This document shows, in pieces, positions 9,556-18,499 of a stretch of 64,000 bases of DNA; the stretch's first letter is position 1; each line of letters starts with the position of its first letter. This stretch comes from Oceanicella sp. SM1341 (GTDB lineage Bacteria > Pseudomonadota > Alphaproteobacteria > Rhodobacterales > Rhodobacteraceae), in NCBI RefSeq assembly GCF_003448965.1, contig NZ_QRGC01000018.1, positions 1 to 64,000 of the forward strand, read 5' to 3'. Position numbers and translations under genes: made by a program. Below the pieces are notes generated by a model, which ran no database searches, was not told the DNA's origin, and saw nothing but the letters and a program-made list of their open reading frames with translations.

Positions 9556-10889
9556 GTTCCCGCCTTTTCGAGAGCCAGCGCTACATGCGCGACCGTCTGC
9601 GCTCCGCGCTGCGGCGCGGCGTGGTGGGGGTGATCGATATCGGGTCCTCCAAGATCTCCTGCCTGATCCTGAAGGTGGACGTGGAGCGGCTCGACGCCCA
9701 CCGCGCCGACGGGCTGGGCGCCCAGGGCGGGCTCGACGCGCTGCGCGCCATCGGCTTCTCCTCCACCCGCTCGCGCGGGGTGTCGATGGGCGAGATCGCG
9801 GTGATGGACGAGACCGAGCGCGGCATCCGCACCGTGCTCGCCCAGGCGCAGAAACACGCCAACCAGCGCGTGGACCAGGTGATCGTCTCCATCGCCGGCG
9901 GCCAGCCGCGCTCCTACGGCGTGTCGGGCGAGGTGGGGGTGGCCAATGGCGAGGTCTCGGCCATGGACATCGGCGCGGCGCTCGCGGCCTGCGACATGCC
10001 CTCCTTCGGCGAGGGGCGCGACGTGATCCACGCCCAGCCGGTGAACTTCACCCTCGACCACCGCACCGGCCTCGCCGACCCGCGCGGCCAGGTGGGCGCG
10101 CGGCTCTCGGTCGACATGCACATGCTCACCGTGAGCCATGCCGCCATCCGCAACATCGCCCATGTGGTCAAACGCTGCGACCTCGACCTCGCGGGCGTCG
10201 CGGTCTCGCCCTATGCCTCCGGCCTCTCGGCACTGGTGGAGGACGAGATGGAACTGGGGGCTGCCTGTGTCGACATGGGGGCGGAGACCACCTCGGTGTC
10301 CGTCTTCCTCAAGCGGCACATGATCTTCGCCGACATGGTGCGGCTCGGCGGCCAGCACATCACCCAGGACATCGCCCAGGCCTTCGCCGCCCCGGTGGAG
10401 GACGCGGAGCGCACCAAGACCCTGCACGGCGAGCTGCAGGCCACCGGCATGGACGACCGCGAGATGCTCGAGCTGCGCCGCATCGGCGCCGACCGCGAGT
10501 ACGAGCGCCGGCAGATCTCGCGCACCGAGCTGATCGGGGTCATCCGCCCGCGCGTCGAGGAGATCCTCGAGGACGTGCGCGCCAGCCTCGACGCCGCCGG
10601 TTTCGAGTACCTCCCCTCCCAGCGCGTGGTGCTGACGGGCGGCACCAGCCAGATGCCGGGCATGGAGGACCTCGCCAGCCGCATCCTCGGCCGGCAGGTG
10701 CGCATCGGCCGGCCGCTGCGCATCCAGGGCCTGCCGCTGCCCGCCACCGCGGCGCCGTTTTCGGCCACCGTGGGCCTCGCCGCCTACGCCGCCCGGCCGC
10801 AGGACGAATGCTGGGATTTCGACCTTCCCGCGCGCCACGGCCCGCTGCGGCTGCGCCGCGCCATGCGCTGGTTCAAGGAGAACTGGTAA
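9552..10889 (+). CDS. ftsA: FtsA, actin-like membrane tether of FtsZ
   Basis: The product (445 residues) is the actin-fold ATPase that anchors FtsZ filaments to the membrane. Visible are phosphate-1 IDIGSSKISCLI, the SHS2 (1C) domain with VDQVIVSIAGG, the phosphate-2 DMGAETTSVSVF and the adenosine motif VVLTGGTSQMPGM. The C-terminal RRAMRWFKENW is an amphipathic membrane-targeting helix. The start overlaps the ftsQ stop by 4 nt, and GGAGAAGAG just upstream serves as ribosome binding site. The 252-nt gap to ftsZ likely carries a separate ftsZ promoter. Confidence 0.97.
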   Translation: MSSRLFESQRYMRDRLRSALRRGVVGVIDIGSSKISCLILKVDVERLDAHRADGLGAQGGLDALRAIGFSSTRSRGVSMGEIAVMDETERGIRTVLAQAQKHANQRVDQVIVSIAGGQPRSYGVSGEVGVANGEVSAMDIGAALAACDMPSFGEGRDVIHAQPVNFTLDHRTGLADPRGQVGARLSVDMHMLTVSHAAIRNIAHVVKRCDLDLAGVAVSPYASGLSALVEDEMELGAACVDMGAETTSVSVFLKRHMIFADMVRLGGQHITQDIAQAFAAPVEDAERTKTLHGELQATGMDDREMLELRRIGADREYERRQISRTELIGVIRPRVEEILEDVRASLDAAGFEYLPSQRVVLTGGTSQMPGMEDLASRILGRQVRIGRPLRIQGLPLPATAAPFSATVGLAAYAARPQDECWDFDLPARHGPLRLRRAMRWFKENW

Positions 10890-10933
10890 ACCACGGGGCA
10901 GGGGCGATTTTACCCCTGCGAACAACCCCTTGG

Positions 10934-10941
10934 TTAACCAT
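10934..10941 (+). promoter_or_regulatory. Candidate CtrA half-site (TTAACCAT) upstream of ftsZ
   Basis: TTAACCAT lies in the ftsA-ftsZ gap, about 200 nt before the ftsZ start. The same octamer is a known CtrA recognition form in alphaproteobacteria, and CtrA controls ftsZ in Caulobacter. An AGGTTAAAC motif follows at about 10990. A single octamer is weak evidence. Confidence 0.3.
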
Positions 10942-11141
10942 TTCGGGCCATTTTCGGCCATATTCCGGCGTGACCGGCCACTAAGTTTAGGTTAAACTTT
11001 CGAATCAACACCACATCGAGCCTGTGGAGGGCCGGGAGGCAACCGGCAACTACCTCTCCAGGAGCGGGTGGGAGGCGCCGCGCAAGCGGCACGAGAACGC
11101 CGCGAAAATGTGGCCGGGCAGAAAACACAGGCGGAATTGCT

Positions 11142-12674
11142 ATGACCCTCAATCTGAGAATGCCGGAGGAGCGTGAACTGCGCCCTCGTATCACTGTGTT
11201 CGGCGTCGGCGGTGCCGGCGGCAACGCGGTGAACAACATGATCGCGAAAAACCTCGAGGGCGCCGAGTTCGTGGTGGCGAACACCGACGCCCAGGCCCTG
11301 CAGCAGAGCCGCGCGCCGCGCTCCATCCAGCTCGGGTCCGAGGTCACGCAGGGTCTTGGCGCGGGTGCGAAGCCCGAGGTCGGCTGCGCCGCCGCGGTGG
11401 AGAGCATCGAGGAGATCGTCGATCACCTCGCCGGCTCCCACATGTGCTTCATCACCGCCGGCATGGGCGGGGGCACCGGCACCGGTGCGGCCCCGATCAT
11501 CGCCAAGACCGCGCGCGAGATGGGCATCCTCACGGTGGGCGTGGTCACCAAGCCCTTCACCTTCGAGGGCACCAAGCGCATGCGGATCGCGGAGAGCGGC
11601 ATCAACGACCTGCAGTCGGTCGTCGACACGCTGATCATCATCCCGAACCAGAACCTGTTCCGCCTCGCCAACGAGAAGACCACCTTCACCGAGGCCTTCA
11701 TGCTGGCCGATGACGTGCTCTACCAGGGCGTGAAGGGGGTCACCGACCTCATGGTCCGCCCGGGCATCATCAACCTCGACTTCGCCGATGTCCGCTCGGT
11801 GATGGACGAGATGGGCAAGGCGATGATGGGTACCGGCGAGGCCGAGGGCGAGGATCGCGCCATCCAGGCCGCCGAGAAGGCCATCGCCAACCCGCTGCTC
11901 GACGAGATCAGCCTGAAGGGCGCGCGCGGCGTGCTCATCAACATCACCGGCGGTGACGACCTCACCCTGTTCGAACTCGACGAGGCGGCCAACCGCATCC
12001 GCGCCGAGGTCGACCCGGAGGCGAACATCATCATCGGCTCCACGCTCGATCCCTCGATGGAAGGCGTGATGCGCGTGTCCGTGGTGGCGACCGGCATCGA
12101 TGCAGTGGCCCGCGCCGAGGCGCCGCCGATGCCGCAGCGCCGCCAGGCCGAGGCCCCGCGCCCGGCCGCCGAGGAGGCCGCCCCCGCGCCGCAGGCCGAG
12201 GCCCCGGCCGAGCCGACCGCCGCGATCCACACCTTCGTGCCGCCGCAGAACCCGCATCACGAGGAGCCCGTGCAGCAGGCCGCCCCGGCCCCCGCGCCGG
12301 CCGAGCCGCAGTACGCGCCGCAGGCCGCGGCCGAGCCCGAGGTGGCCCGCCGCGGCGAGCCGTCGCCCGAGACCCTGCGCCGCCTGCAGGCCGCGGTGAA
12401 CAAGGTTCCCGGCGAGCCGGCCGCCGCCGCCGCCGCCCCGCAGCGCCCGACCGCCGAGCAGGCCCACAGCCTCGCCCAGGCCGAGGAGCGCGGCGCGCTG
12501 AACCGGCTCATCCACCGCATGACCGGCCAGCAGGCCGCCGCCGGCCGCGAGGCCCCGGCCCCCGCCCCGGCCGAGCGTCGCCAGCCCGAGATGCGCCAGC
12601 CCGGCCGCCGGGTGGACGAGGACGAGCAGGCCCGGATCGACATCCCGGCCTTCCTGCGCCGCCAGGCGAACTGA
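11142..12674 (+). CDS. ftsZ: FtsZ, tubulin-like cell division GTPase
   Basis: The product (510 residues) forms the Z ring. The GTPase core carries [14 protein letters not shown], the tubulin signature [13 protein letters not shown] (about residues 108-120), and the T7 loop [11 protein letters not shown]. After about residue 320 comes a linker of roughly 170 residues, extremely rich in Ala, Pro, Glu and Gln. The conserved C-terminal peptide DIPAFLRRQ follows, which binds FtsA and other partners. The long linker is typical of alphaproteobacteria. Two hairpins, one with a T run, follow the gene. Confidence 0.98.
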   Translation: MTLNLRMPEERELRPRITVFGVGGAGGNAVNNMIAKNLEGAEFVVANTDAQALQQSRAPRSIQLGSEVTQGLGAGAKPEVGCAAAVESIEEIVDHLAGSHMCFITAGMGGGTGTGAAPIIAKTAREMGILTVGVVTKPFTFEGTKRMRIAESGINDLQSVVDTLIIIPNQNLFRLANEKTTFTEAFMLADDVLYQGVKGVTDLMVRPGIINLDFADVRSVMDEMGKAMMGTGEAEGEDRAIQAAEKAIANPLLDEISLKGARGVLINITGGDDLTLFELDEAANRIRAEVDPEANIIIGSTLDPSMEGVMRVSVVATGIDAVARAEAPPMPQRRQAEAPRPAAEEAAPAPQAEAPAEPTAAIHTFVPPQNPHHEEPVQQAAPAPAPAEPQYAPQAAAEPEVARRGEPSPETLRRLQAAVNKVPGEPAAAAAAPQRPTAEQAHSLAQAEERGALNRLIHRMTGQQAAAGREAPAPAPAERRQPEMRQPGRRVDEDEQARIDIPAFLRRQAN

Positions 12675-12690
12675 TCGCGAGATCCCTGTC

Positions 12691-12716
12691 CGGCACCGGC
12701 CCGCTTGCCGGTGCCG
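12691..12716 (+). terminator. Hairpin after ftsZ
   Basis: CGGCACCGGC (12691-12700) and GCCGGTGCCG (12707-12716) are perfect 10-bp arms around a 6-base loop, 17 nt after the ftsZ stop. No T run follows, so it may stabilise or process the mRNA rather than end it. Confidence 0.55.
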
Positions 12717-12813
12717 CCCCGCACCGGGCGCCGCCCGGCTGACCGGCCGCACCGCCTGCGGCAGCGCGGGGTCGGGCCCGCCTCTCCCTCGAGGCAAACC
12801 CGGACCACCTCGA

Positions 12814-12840
12814 GCCGGCCGCACCCCGCGGCCGGCTTTT
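12814..12840 (+). terminator. Rho-independent terminator after ftsZ
   Basis: A perfect 9-bp stem (12814-12822 with 12828-12836) with loop ACCCC is followed by TTTT and CTCGTCT. This is a good intrinsic terminator for the ftsZ transcript. The rest of the 507-nt gap up to lpxC holds a candidate lpxC promoter near 13108 and no supported gene. Confidence 0.75.
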
Positions 12841-13107
12841 CTCGTCTCCGGGCCTGCGCGAGTCGCCCGTCCCGCGCTGCCGCGAGGCGCGGGCAGGGGC
12901 CGCGCGCACGGCCCTGTTGCAGAATTCCGCACAAATTTCGTGATCGGCGCCCGCCGTGTCATCCGCGGCGCGGAACCGGCGGAAAACGCTCATGAACAGG
13001 GAGAATCGGAACACGGGCGGCCTGCCGCGCGTTGGCTCCTACACCGGGTGCGTGCAAACGAGCGCACCTCCTCCCGGGGCATGTTGCAGAGCGTCACAAA
13101 GAGTGAA

Positions 13108-13136
13108 TTGAGCAGACAGGCCCCGCCGCCTATTTG
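13108..13136 (+). promoter_or_regulatory. Candidate lpxC promoter
   Basis: TTGAGC (13108-13113) and TATTTG (13131-13136) are spaced by 17 nt in a patch poorer in G+C than the surroundings, about 45 nt before the lpxC start. This fits a housekeeping-type promoter but has not been tested. Confidence 0.35.
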
Positions 13137-13181
13137 ATACTCGGACAATAGTTAAGAAAAACATCGAGCGCGGGTGAAGAC

Positions 13182-14093
13182 ATGCAAACCACATTGAGAC
13201 GCGAATTCTCACTGGTCGGGACTGGCCTGCACTCCGGGCGTCCTGCACGGCTCACCGTGCGCCCCGCCATCGCGGAACACGGCATCTGGTTCAAGCGCGT
13301 CGACGTGCGGGACCGCGATGCCCTGGTGCCCGCCGCCTGGGACGCGGTGTCCGACACCACGCTCAACACCCGCATCGCCAATGCCTCCGGTGTCACCGTC
13401 TCGACCATCGAGCACCTGATGGCCGCGCTTTCGGGCTGCGGCGTGTCGAACGCGCTGGTGGAGATCGACGGGCCGGAAGTGCCGATCATGGACGGCTCCG
13501 CCCGGGTGTTCGTCGACGCGATCCGCGCCACCGGCCTGCGCAGCCTCAACGCGCCGCGCCGGGTCATCCGCGTGCGCAAGCGCGTGGAGGTGGAGCAGGG
13601 CGGCGCCCGCGCCATCCTCGAGCCCGCGGACCGGCTGGAGATCGACTTCGAGATCGAGTTCGCCGATGCCGCCATCGGCCACCAGCACAAGGCGCTGAGC
13701 ATGGTCAACGGCACCTTCGCCGACCAGCTCTCCGACAGCCGCACCTTCTGCCGCCAGGAAGAGGTGGACATGATGCGCGCGCGCGGGCTCGCCCTCGGCG
13801 GCACGCTGGAGAACGCCATCGTGGTGGAGGACGGCCGGGTGCTGAACCCCGAGGGCTTCCGCCACGCCGACGAGTGCGTGCGCCACAAGATGCTCGACGC
13901 GGTGGGCGACCTCGCGCTGGCCGGCGCGCCGATCATCGGCCGCTACACCGGCATCCGCGCCGGCCACGGCCTCACCAACAAGCTGCTGCGCAAGCTGTTC
14001 CTCACCGACGGGGCGATCGAGTTCGTCACCGCCGCCGAGGACGCGCCCTACCTGCAGGGCTTCCACCAGCCGGCGCTCGGCCTCGCGGTCTGA
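13182..14093 (+). CDS. lpxC: LpxC, UDP-3-O-acyl-N-acetylglucosamine deacetylase
   Basis: The product (303 residues) is the Zn-dependent deacetylase that commits to lipid A synthesis. The Zn ligands are visible as the His of STIEHLMAAL and the His and Asp of ECVRHKMLDAVGDL. The catalytic His lies in AGHGLTNKLL. Length and start (ATG 13182, after GGGTGAAGA) match the family. In many alphaproteobacteria lpxC follows ftsZ and precedes bamD, as here. A strong terminator follows, so bamD-recN probably has its own promoter. Confidence 0.97.
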   Translation: MQTTLRREFSLVGTGLHSGRPARLTVRPAIAEHGIWFKRVDVRDRDALVPAAWDAVSDTTLNTRIANASGVTVSTIEHLMAALSGCGVSNALVEIDGPEVPIMDGSARVFVDAIRATGLRSLNAPRRVIRVRKRVEVEQGGARAILEPADRLEIDFEIEFADAAIGHQHKALSMVNGTFADQLSDSRTFCRQEEVDMMRARGLALGGTLENAIVVEDGRVLNPEGFRHADECVRHKMLDAVGDLALAGAPIIGRYTGIRAGHGLTNKLLRKLFLTDGAIEFVTAAEDAPYLQGFHQPALGLAV

Positions 14094-14133
14094 GCCGGTA
14101 CAGGTCGGAAGCACCGGCCGGAACACGTGCGAA

Positions 14134-14197
14134 GGGCCCGGAGCGGGCCGGAACGGGGCGCCTGAGGGGGCCGGTTCCGGCCGCTCCGGGCCCTTTT
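14134..14197 (+). terminator. Long rho-independent terminator after lpxC
   Basis: Arms 14134-14154 and 14174-14193 pair over about 20 bp with one bulge, around a short G-rich loop, and are followed by TTTT. This is the clearest terminator in the window and isolates lpxC from bamD. Confidence 0.9.
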
Positions 14198-14356
14198 GCA
14201 TGTCCGGCGGCGGGGTGGTATGGCCTGCACGAGATCGTGGGCGGCCCCGCGCCCCGATACCTTTTGGCAAGCCGGTTTTCTCGTGGTATGCCCGGTGCCG
14301 GACGGCAGGGGCGCCCCGGGGCGCCCGGCCAGGGATGAAGTTCTAAGAGGATGGTG

Positions 14357-15193
14357 ATGGCTCAGTTTGGCAAGGCCCTGACCGGTGCGGCATGCGCAGT
14401 GATGATCCTGCTGGCAGGATGCAGCGGCAGCGACGAAGATCAGCTGACCCAGGACGACCGCCCGGCGGACCAGATCTACGCAGACGCGGAACAGCAGCTC
14501 GACCTCGGCAATGCCGAGGAGGCCGGGCAGCTCTTCGACGATGTCGAGCGGCTCTATCCCTACTCGAGCTGGGCCAAGCGCGCGATGATCATGTCGGCCT
14601 ACGCCTATTACCAGGGCCAGCAGTTCGACAAGGCCGAGCAGGCGGCGCGCCGCTACCTCGACTTCTACCCCGCCGACAAGGACGCGGCCTATGCCCAGTA
14701 CCTCATCGGCCTGTCCTACTACGACCAGATCGTCGACGTGGGCCGCGACCAGGAGCTCACCCTCAAGGCCCTGCGCGCCCTGCGCGAGACCGAGCTGCGC
14801 TACCCGGGCACCGAGTATGCCCGCCAGGCCAAGCTGAAATACGACCTCGCGATGGACCATCTCGCCGGCAAGGAGATGGAGATCGGGCGCTATTACCTCA
14901 AGCGCCACCACTACCTCGCCGCCATCAACCGCTTCCGCGCCGTGGTGGAGGAATACCAGACCACATCCCAGACCGCCGAGGCCCTGCACCGGCTGGTGGA
15001 GTGCTACCTCGCCCTCGGCCTCACCGACGAGGCCCAGACCGCGGGCGCCATCCTCGGCCACAACTTCGCCGCCTCCGACTGGTACCAGGACAGCTATGCC
15101 CTGCTCACCAACCGCGGGCTGCGGCCGGAGGCCACCGGCTCGGGCTGGCTGAAGTCGATCTACGACCAGGTGGTTCTGGGCCGCTGGCTCTGA
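14357..15193 (+). CDS. bamD: BamD (ComL) outer-membrane assembly lipoprotein
   Basis: The product (278 residues) is the essential lipoprotein of the BAM complex, which inserts beta-barrel proteins in the outer membrane. A signal peptide ends in the lipobox LLAGC (Cys near residue 22). TPR-like helices follow (QIYADAEQQLDLGNAEEAGQ, YQGQQFDKAEQAARRYLDFYP, YLIGLSYYDQI), as in YfiO/ComL. The ATG at 14357 is preferred over ATG 14351, because AAGAGG ends directly at 14350, leaving a proper 6-nt spacing only for the second. recN follows after 19 nt. Confidence 0.95.
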   Translation: MAQFGKALTGAACAVMILLAGCSGSDEDQLTQDDRPADQIYADAEQQLDLGNAEEAGQLFDDVERLYPYSSWAKRAMIMSAYAYYQGQQFDKAEQAARRYLDFYPADKDAAYAQYLIGLSYYDQIVDVGRDQELTLKALRALRETELRYPGTEYARQAKLKYDLAMDHLAGKEMEIGRYYLKRHHYLAAINRFRAVVEEYQTTSQTAEALHRLVECYLALGLTDEAQTAGAILGHNFAASDWYQDSYALLTNRGLRPEATGSGWLKSIYDQVVLGRWL

Positions 15194-15212
15194 GCGTTCC
15201 GGAAGGCACGAC

Positions 15213-16862
15213 ATGCTGCACGGGCTCACGATCCGCGACATCGTCCTGATCGAGGCGCTGGACCTCGGTTTCCGGCCCGGGCTCAACGTGCTCACCGGCG
15301 AGACCGGGGCCGGCAAGTCGATCCTGCTCGACGCGCTGGGCTTCGCGCTCGGCGGGCGGGGGCGCGGCTCGCTGTTGCGCGAGGGGGCGGCGAGCGGCTC
15401 GGTCACCGCCGAGTTCGACCTCGAGGAGGGGCATCCGGCGCGGGCCATCCTCGCCGAGGCCGGCCTGCCGGCGGGCGACGAGCTGATCCTGCGCCGCCAG
15501 ATCGACGCCCAGGGCCGCAGCCGTGCCTTCGTGAACGATGCCCGCTGCGGGGCGGAGGTGCTGCGCGCCCTCGCCGACACGCTCATCGAGATCCACGGCC
15601 AGCAGGACGACCGCGGCCTGCTCGACCCGCGCAACCACCGCGCGCTGCTCGACCAGCACGCCGGCGCCGCGGCGCTGGTGGAGGACACCCGGGCCGCCTG
15701 GCGCGGGGTGAGTGCCGCGCGTCGCGCCCTCTCGGAGGCCCGCGCCGCGCAGGAGAGTGCCGCCGCCGATGCCGATTACCTGCGCCACGCGGTGGCCGAG
15801 CTCGCCGAGCTCGACCCCCAGCCCGGCGAGGAGGAGGCGCTCGACATCGCCCGCCGCCGCATGCAGGGCGCCGAGCGCATCCGCGAGGACGTGGCCCGCG
15901 CCGCCGAGGCGCTGGGCCCCTCCGGCGCCGAGGGGCTGATGGGCGACGCGAGCCGCTGGCTCTCCGGTGCCGCCGATGGCGCGGAGGGCGATCTCGACGA
16001 GGCGCTGGACGCGCTGGAGCGCGCGCTCACCGAGCTGGGCGAGGCGCAGCAGGGGGTGGAGCGCGCGCTCACCGCGCTCGATTTCAGCCCGCAGGAACTG
16101 GAGCTGGCCGAGGAGCGGCTCTTCGCCCTGCGCGGCCTCGCGCGCAAGCACCGGGTGATGCCCGACCAGCTGCCCGAGCTCGCCGAGGCGCTCACCGCCC
16201 GGCTGGCGATGATCGAGGGCGGGGAGGAGAGCCTCGCGGCGCTCGAGCGCGCCGTCACGGAGGCCGAGGCGCTCTATGACCGCCACGCGGGCGCGCTGAG
16301 CCGGCTGCGCGCCGAGGCGGCCGGGCGGCTCGACGCCGAGATCGTGGCCGAGCTCGCGCCGCTGAAGCTGGAGCGGGCGCGCTTCGTGACCGCCATCAGC
16401 CCGGCCGAGCCCGGGCCCGAGGGGCGCGACGAGGTGGTGTTCACCGTCTCGACCAACCCCGGCACCGCGCCCGGCCCGCTCAACCGCATTGCCTCGGGGG
16501 GCGAGCTGTCGCGCTTCCTGCTGGCGCTGAAGGTCTGTCTCGCGGCGCGCTCCGGCGGGCTGCCGATGGTGTTCGACGAGATCGACCGCGGCGTGGGCGG
16601 GGCCACCGCCGCCGCCGTGGGCCGCCGGCTGGAGGCGCTGGCCGAGGGCGGGCAGGTGATGGTCGTCACCCATTCGCCGCAGGTGGCCGCGCGCGGCGCG
16701 CATCACTGGCGCATCCGCAAGTCGGTGGAGGGCGGGCAGACCCGCACCGCCGTCGAGAAGCTCGACGCGGAGGAGCGCGGCGCCGAGATCGCCCGCATGC
16801 TTTCCGGCGAGACCGTCACCCCCGAGGCCCTCGCCGCCGCCCGCGCCCTCATCGAGAGCTGA
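15213..16862 (+). CDS. recN: RecN, SMC-like DNA repair ATPase
   Basis: The product (549 residues) acts in double-strand break repair. The Walker A GETGAGKSILLDAL is near residue 30, followed by the QDDRGLL region. Two Ala/Glu/Arg-rich coiled-coil arms span about residues 150-370. The ABC signature GGELSRFLLALKVCL leads to Walker B MVFDEIDRGVGG and THSPQVAARG. Length is normal. It is probably cotranscribed with bamD, an arrangement common in alphaproteobacteria. An SOS box was not recognised upstream. Confidence 0.96.
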   Translation: MLHGLTIRDIVLIEALDLGFRPGLNVLTGETGAGKSILLDALGFALGGRGRGSLLREGAASGSVTAEFDLEEGHPARAILAEAGLPAGDELILRRQIDAQGRSRAFVNDARCGAEVLRALADTLIEIHGQQDDRGLLDPRNHRALLDQHAGAAALVEDTRAAWRGVSAARRALSEARAAQESAAADADYLRHAVAELAELDPQPGEEEALDIARRRMQGAERIREDVARAAEALGPSGAEGLMGDASRWLSGAADGAEGDLDEALDALERALTELGEAQQGVERALTALDFSPQELELAEERLFALRGLARKHRVMPDQLPELAEALTARLAMIEGGEESLAALERAVTEAEALYDRHAGALSRLRAEAAGRLDAEIVAELAPLKLERARFVTAISPAEPGPEGRDEVVFTVSTNPGTAPGPLNRIASGGELSRFLLALKVCLAARSGGLPMVFDEIDRGVGGATAAAVGRRLEALAEGGQVMVVTHSPQVAARGAHHWRIRKSVEGGQTRTAVEKLDAEERGAEIARMLSGETVTPEALAAARALIES

Positions 16863-17122
16863 GCCCCGCGGGGCGCCGGCGCGACCGTGCCGGCGGGCCC
16901 GGGGCGCCGACGGCCTGTCCGATACCGGGTGGCAGGCGCGCCGATGCGGCTTCGGCATCGCTGTTCGCGTCGCCTGTTCCGCAGGCCTCGGCCAGTGCCC
17001 CGATCCCGGTGTCAGCGCGCTACCTCCGGCGTGCCGCGCCCGGGCGCTGCGGTGGGATCGGCGCTTGGCGGCCGTGCGGCGAGCGGGCATGCTGGGGCCC
17101 GGTCAGGACGGGGAGGGCGCGG

Positions 17123-17791
17123 GTGAGATCCTTCGACGAAATCCATGCCATCGCCGCCGCGCGGAAGGGCGGGGCGGAGGCGCTGGAGCGGATGTTGCCG
17201 CAGCCCGTGGCGGTGGAGGCGTTGCGCGCCACCACGGATGACCGCTGGCTGTCGACCATGGCGCGCTGCCTGTTCCAGGCCGGGTTCAACTGGCAGGTGA
17301 TCGAGGCGCGCTGGCCGGGCTTCGAGGCGGCGTTCGGCGGGTTCGACCCCGCCCGGGTGGCGATGTACCACGACGCGGAGATGGACCGGCTGCTCGCCGA
17401 CAGCCGCATCGTGCGCAACGGCGCGAAGCTCGCCGCCGTCACCGCCAATGCCGGTTTCCTGCGTGCGATCGCGCAAGAGCACGGCAGCATGGGCGCCTTC
17501 GTGGCCGGCTGGCCGGTGTCGGACCATGCCGGGCTGCTGCGCCTGCTCTCGCAGCGGGGCGCGCGGCTGGGCGGGGTCACCGGCCAGCGGGTGCTGCGCG
17601 AGATGGGGCGCGACGGCTACCTGCTCTCCGCCGACGTGAGCGCGCGGCTGGTGGCCGAGGGGGTGGTGGCGAAGCCCCCGTCATCGCAGCGCGACATGGC
17701 GGCGGTGCAGGCGGCGTTCAACGCCTGGGGCGCGCAATCGGGGCGCAGCCTCGCGCAGATCAGCCGGGTGCTCGCCTTCAGCATCGGCTGA
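17123..17791 (+). CDS. DNA-3-methyladenine glycosylase I family protein
   Basis: The protein has 222 residues and resembles the Tag/adenine-glycosylase family (COG2818), which removes 3-methyladenine from DNA. Supporting segments are WLSTMARCLFQAGFNWQVIEARWPGF (residues 40-65, written here as two runs: WLSTMARCLFQAG and FNWQVIEARWPGF), the helix IVRNGAKLAAVTANAGF and the C-terminal half with LSADVSARLV. The Zn-binding Cys/His pairs of E. coli Tag are not obvious, so it belongs to the divergent alphaproteobacterial branch. GTG 17123 is the likely start. It follows recN after a 260-nt gap. Confidence 0.75.
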   Translation: MRSFDEIHAIAAARKGGAEALERMLPQPVAVEALRATTDDRWLSTMARCLFQAGFNWQVIEARWPGFEAAFGGFDPARVAMYHDAEMDRLLADSRIVRNGAKLAAVTANAGFLRAIAQEHGSMGAFVAGWPVSDHAGLLRLLSQRGARLGGVTGQRVLREMGRDGYLLSADVSARLVAEGVVAKPPSSQRDMAAVQAAFNAWGAQSGRSLAQISRVLAFSIG

Positions 17792-17877
17792 GCCGGGCTC
17801 TGGACGTCGCGCCCGCCCGGGCCTAGGCTCCGCGCCGGCCCGGGCCTGTTCCCGGCTGTCAGATCGAGAATCGGCCG

Positions 17878-18348
17878 ATGCGCCTGTCGTTTTCCGCCGC
17901 GTGCGCCGCGGTGCTGCCCTGCCTCCCCGCCGCCCCCGTGCCGGCGCAGGAGGCGCCGCCCCATGTCTCCGAGAGCATCCTGCAGCGCCAGGAGGGCATG
18001 TACGCGATGGAGGCGGCGCTCGACGCGCTGGAGCGGATGACCGATGGCAGGCTCGCGCCCGACACCGGGCTCGCCATCGACCTCGCGGTGCGGCTGTCGG
18101 TCTGGGCCGGCAGCCTGGCCGACGCCTTTCCCGACACGCCGGCCAGCCGCTGGGGCCCCGCGAGCCGCGCGCGGCAGGAGGTCTGGACCGATCCCGGCGG
18201 CTTCCTCGCCCGGGCGCTGGCGCTGGAAGAGGCGACCGGCGCGCTCACCCGCGGGCTCGCCGCCGGGGGTGCCGCGCTGGTCGGCCCGCAAACCCGCGCG
18301 GTGCGCGCCGCCTGCACCGCCTGCCACGCCGGGTATCTCGCGCCCTGA
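17878..18348 (+). CDS. Cytochrome c'-like periplasmic haem protein
   Basis: The protein has 156 residues, with a signal peptide ending near PVPAQEA (about residue 23). The rest is predicted all-helical. A single CTACH haem-binding motif lies ten residues from the C-terminus, the placement typical of the class II four-helix-bundle cytochrome c' family. Such proteins bind NO or CO or relieve nitrosative stress; the exact role here cannot be read from sequence. The stop codon is part of the first unit of the 7-bp repeat that follows. It stands alone, with a convergent flavoenzyme gene downstream. Confidence 0.75.
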   Translation: MRLSFSAACAAVLPCLPAAPVPAQEAPPHVSESILQRQEGMYAMEAALDALERMTDGRLAPDTGLAIDLAVRLSVWAGSLADAFPDTPASRWGPASRARQEVWTDPGGFLARALALEEATGALTRGLAAGGAALVGPQTRAVRAACTACHAGYLAP

Positions 18349-18390
18349 GCCCCGAGCCTTGAGCCTTGAGCCCTGAGCCCTGAGCCCTGA
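18342..18390. repeat. 7-bp tandem repeat (GCCCTGA), seven copies, starting at a stop codon
   Basis: Seven units GCCCTGA, GCCCCGA, GCCTTGA, GCCTTGA and three more GCCCTGA run without a break from 18342. The first unit contains the TGA stop of the cytochrome c' gene. An imperfect eighth unit follows. Confidence 0.9.
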
Positions 18391-18470
18391 GCCCGGGCGC
18401 AGGCGCGACGGCCGAGGGCAGGGGGCGGAGGCATGTCGGGCAGCCGGACCCGCCGAGGGCCATGGCGGGG

Positions 18471-18491
18471 CCCGCGCGCGGGGCGCGCGGG
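18471..18491 (-). terminator. Hairpin at the 3' end of the lactate dehydrogenase-type gene
   Basis: Perfect 8-bp arms CCCGCGCG and CGCGCGGG enclose a 5-base loop, 9 nt beyond the stop of the minus-strand gene. No T run is present, so termination here is only possible. Confidence 0.4.
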
Positions 18492-18499
18492 CGGGGGCG

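Noticed and set aside
14351-14356. BamD start at the first ATG
   Set aside because: AAGAGG ends right at this ATG with no spacing; the second ATG, six bases on, has a normal distance.
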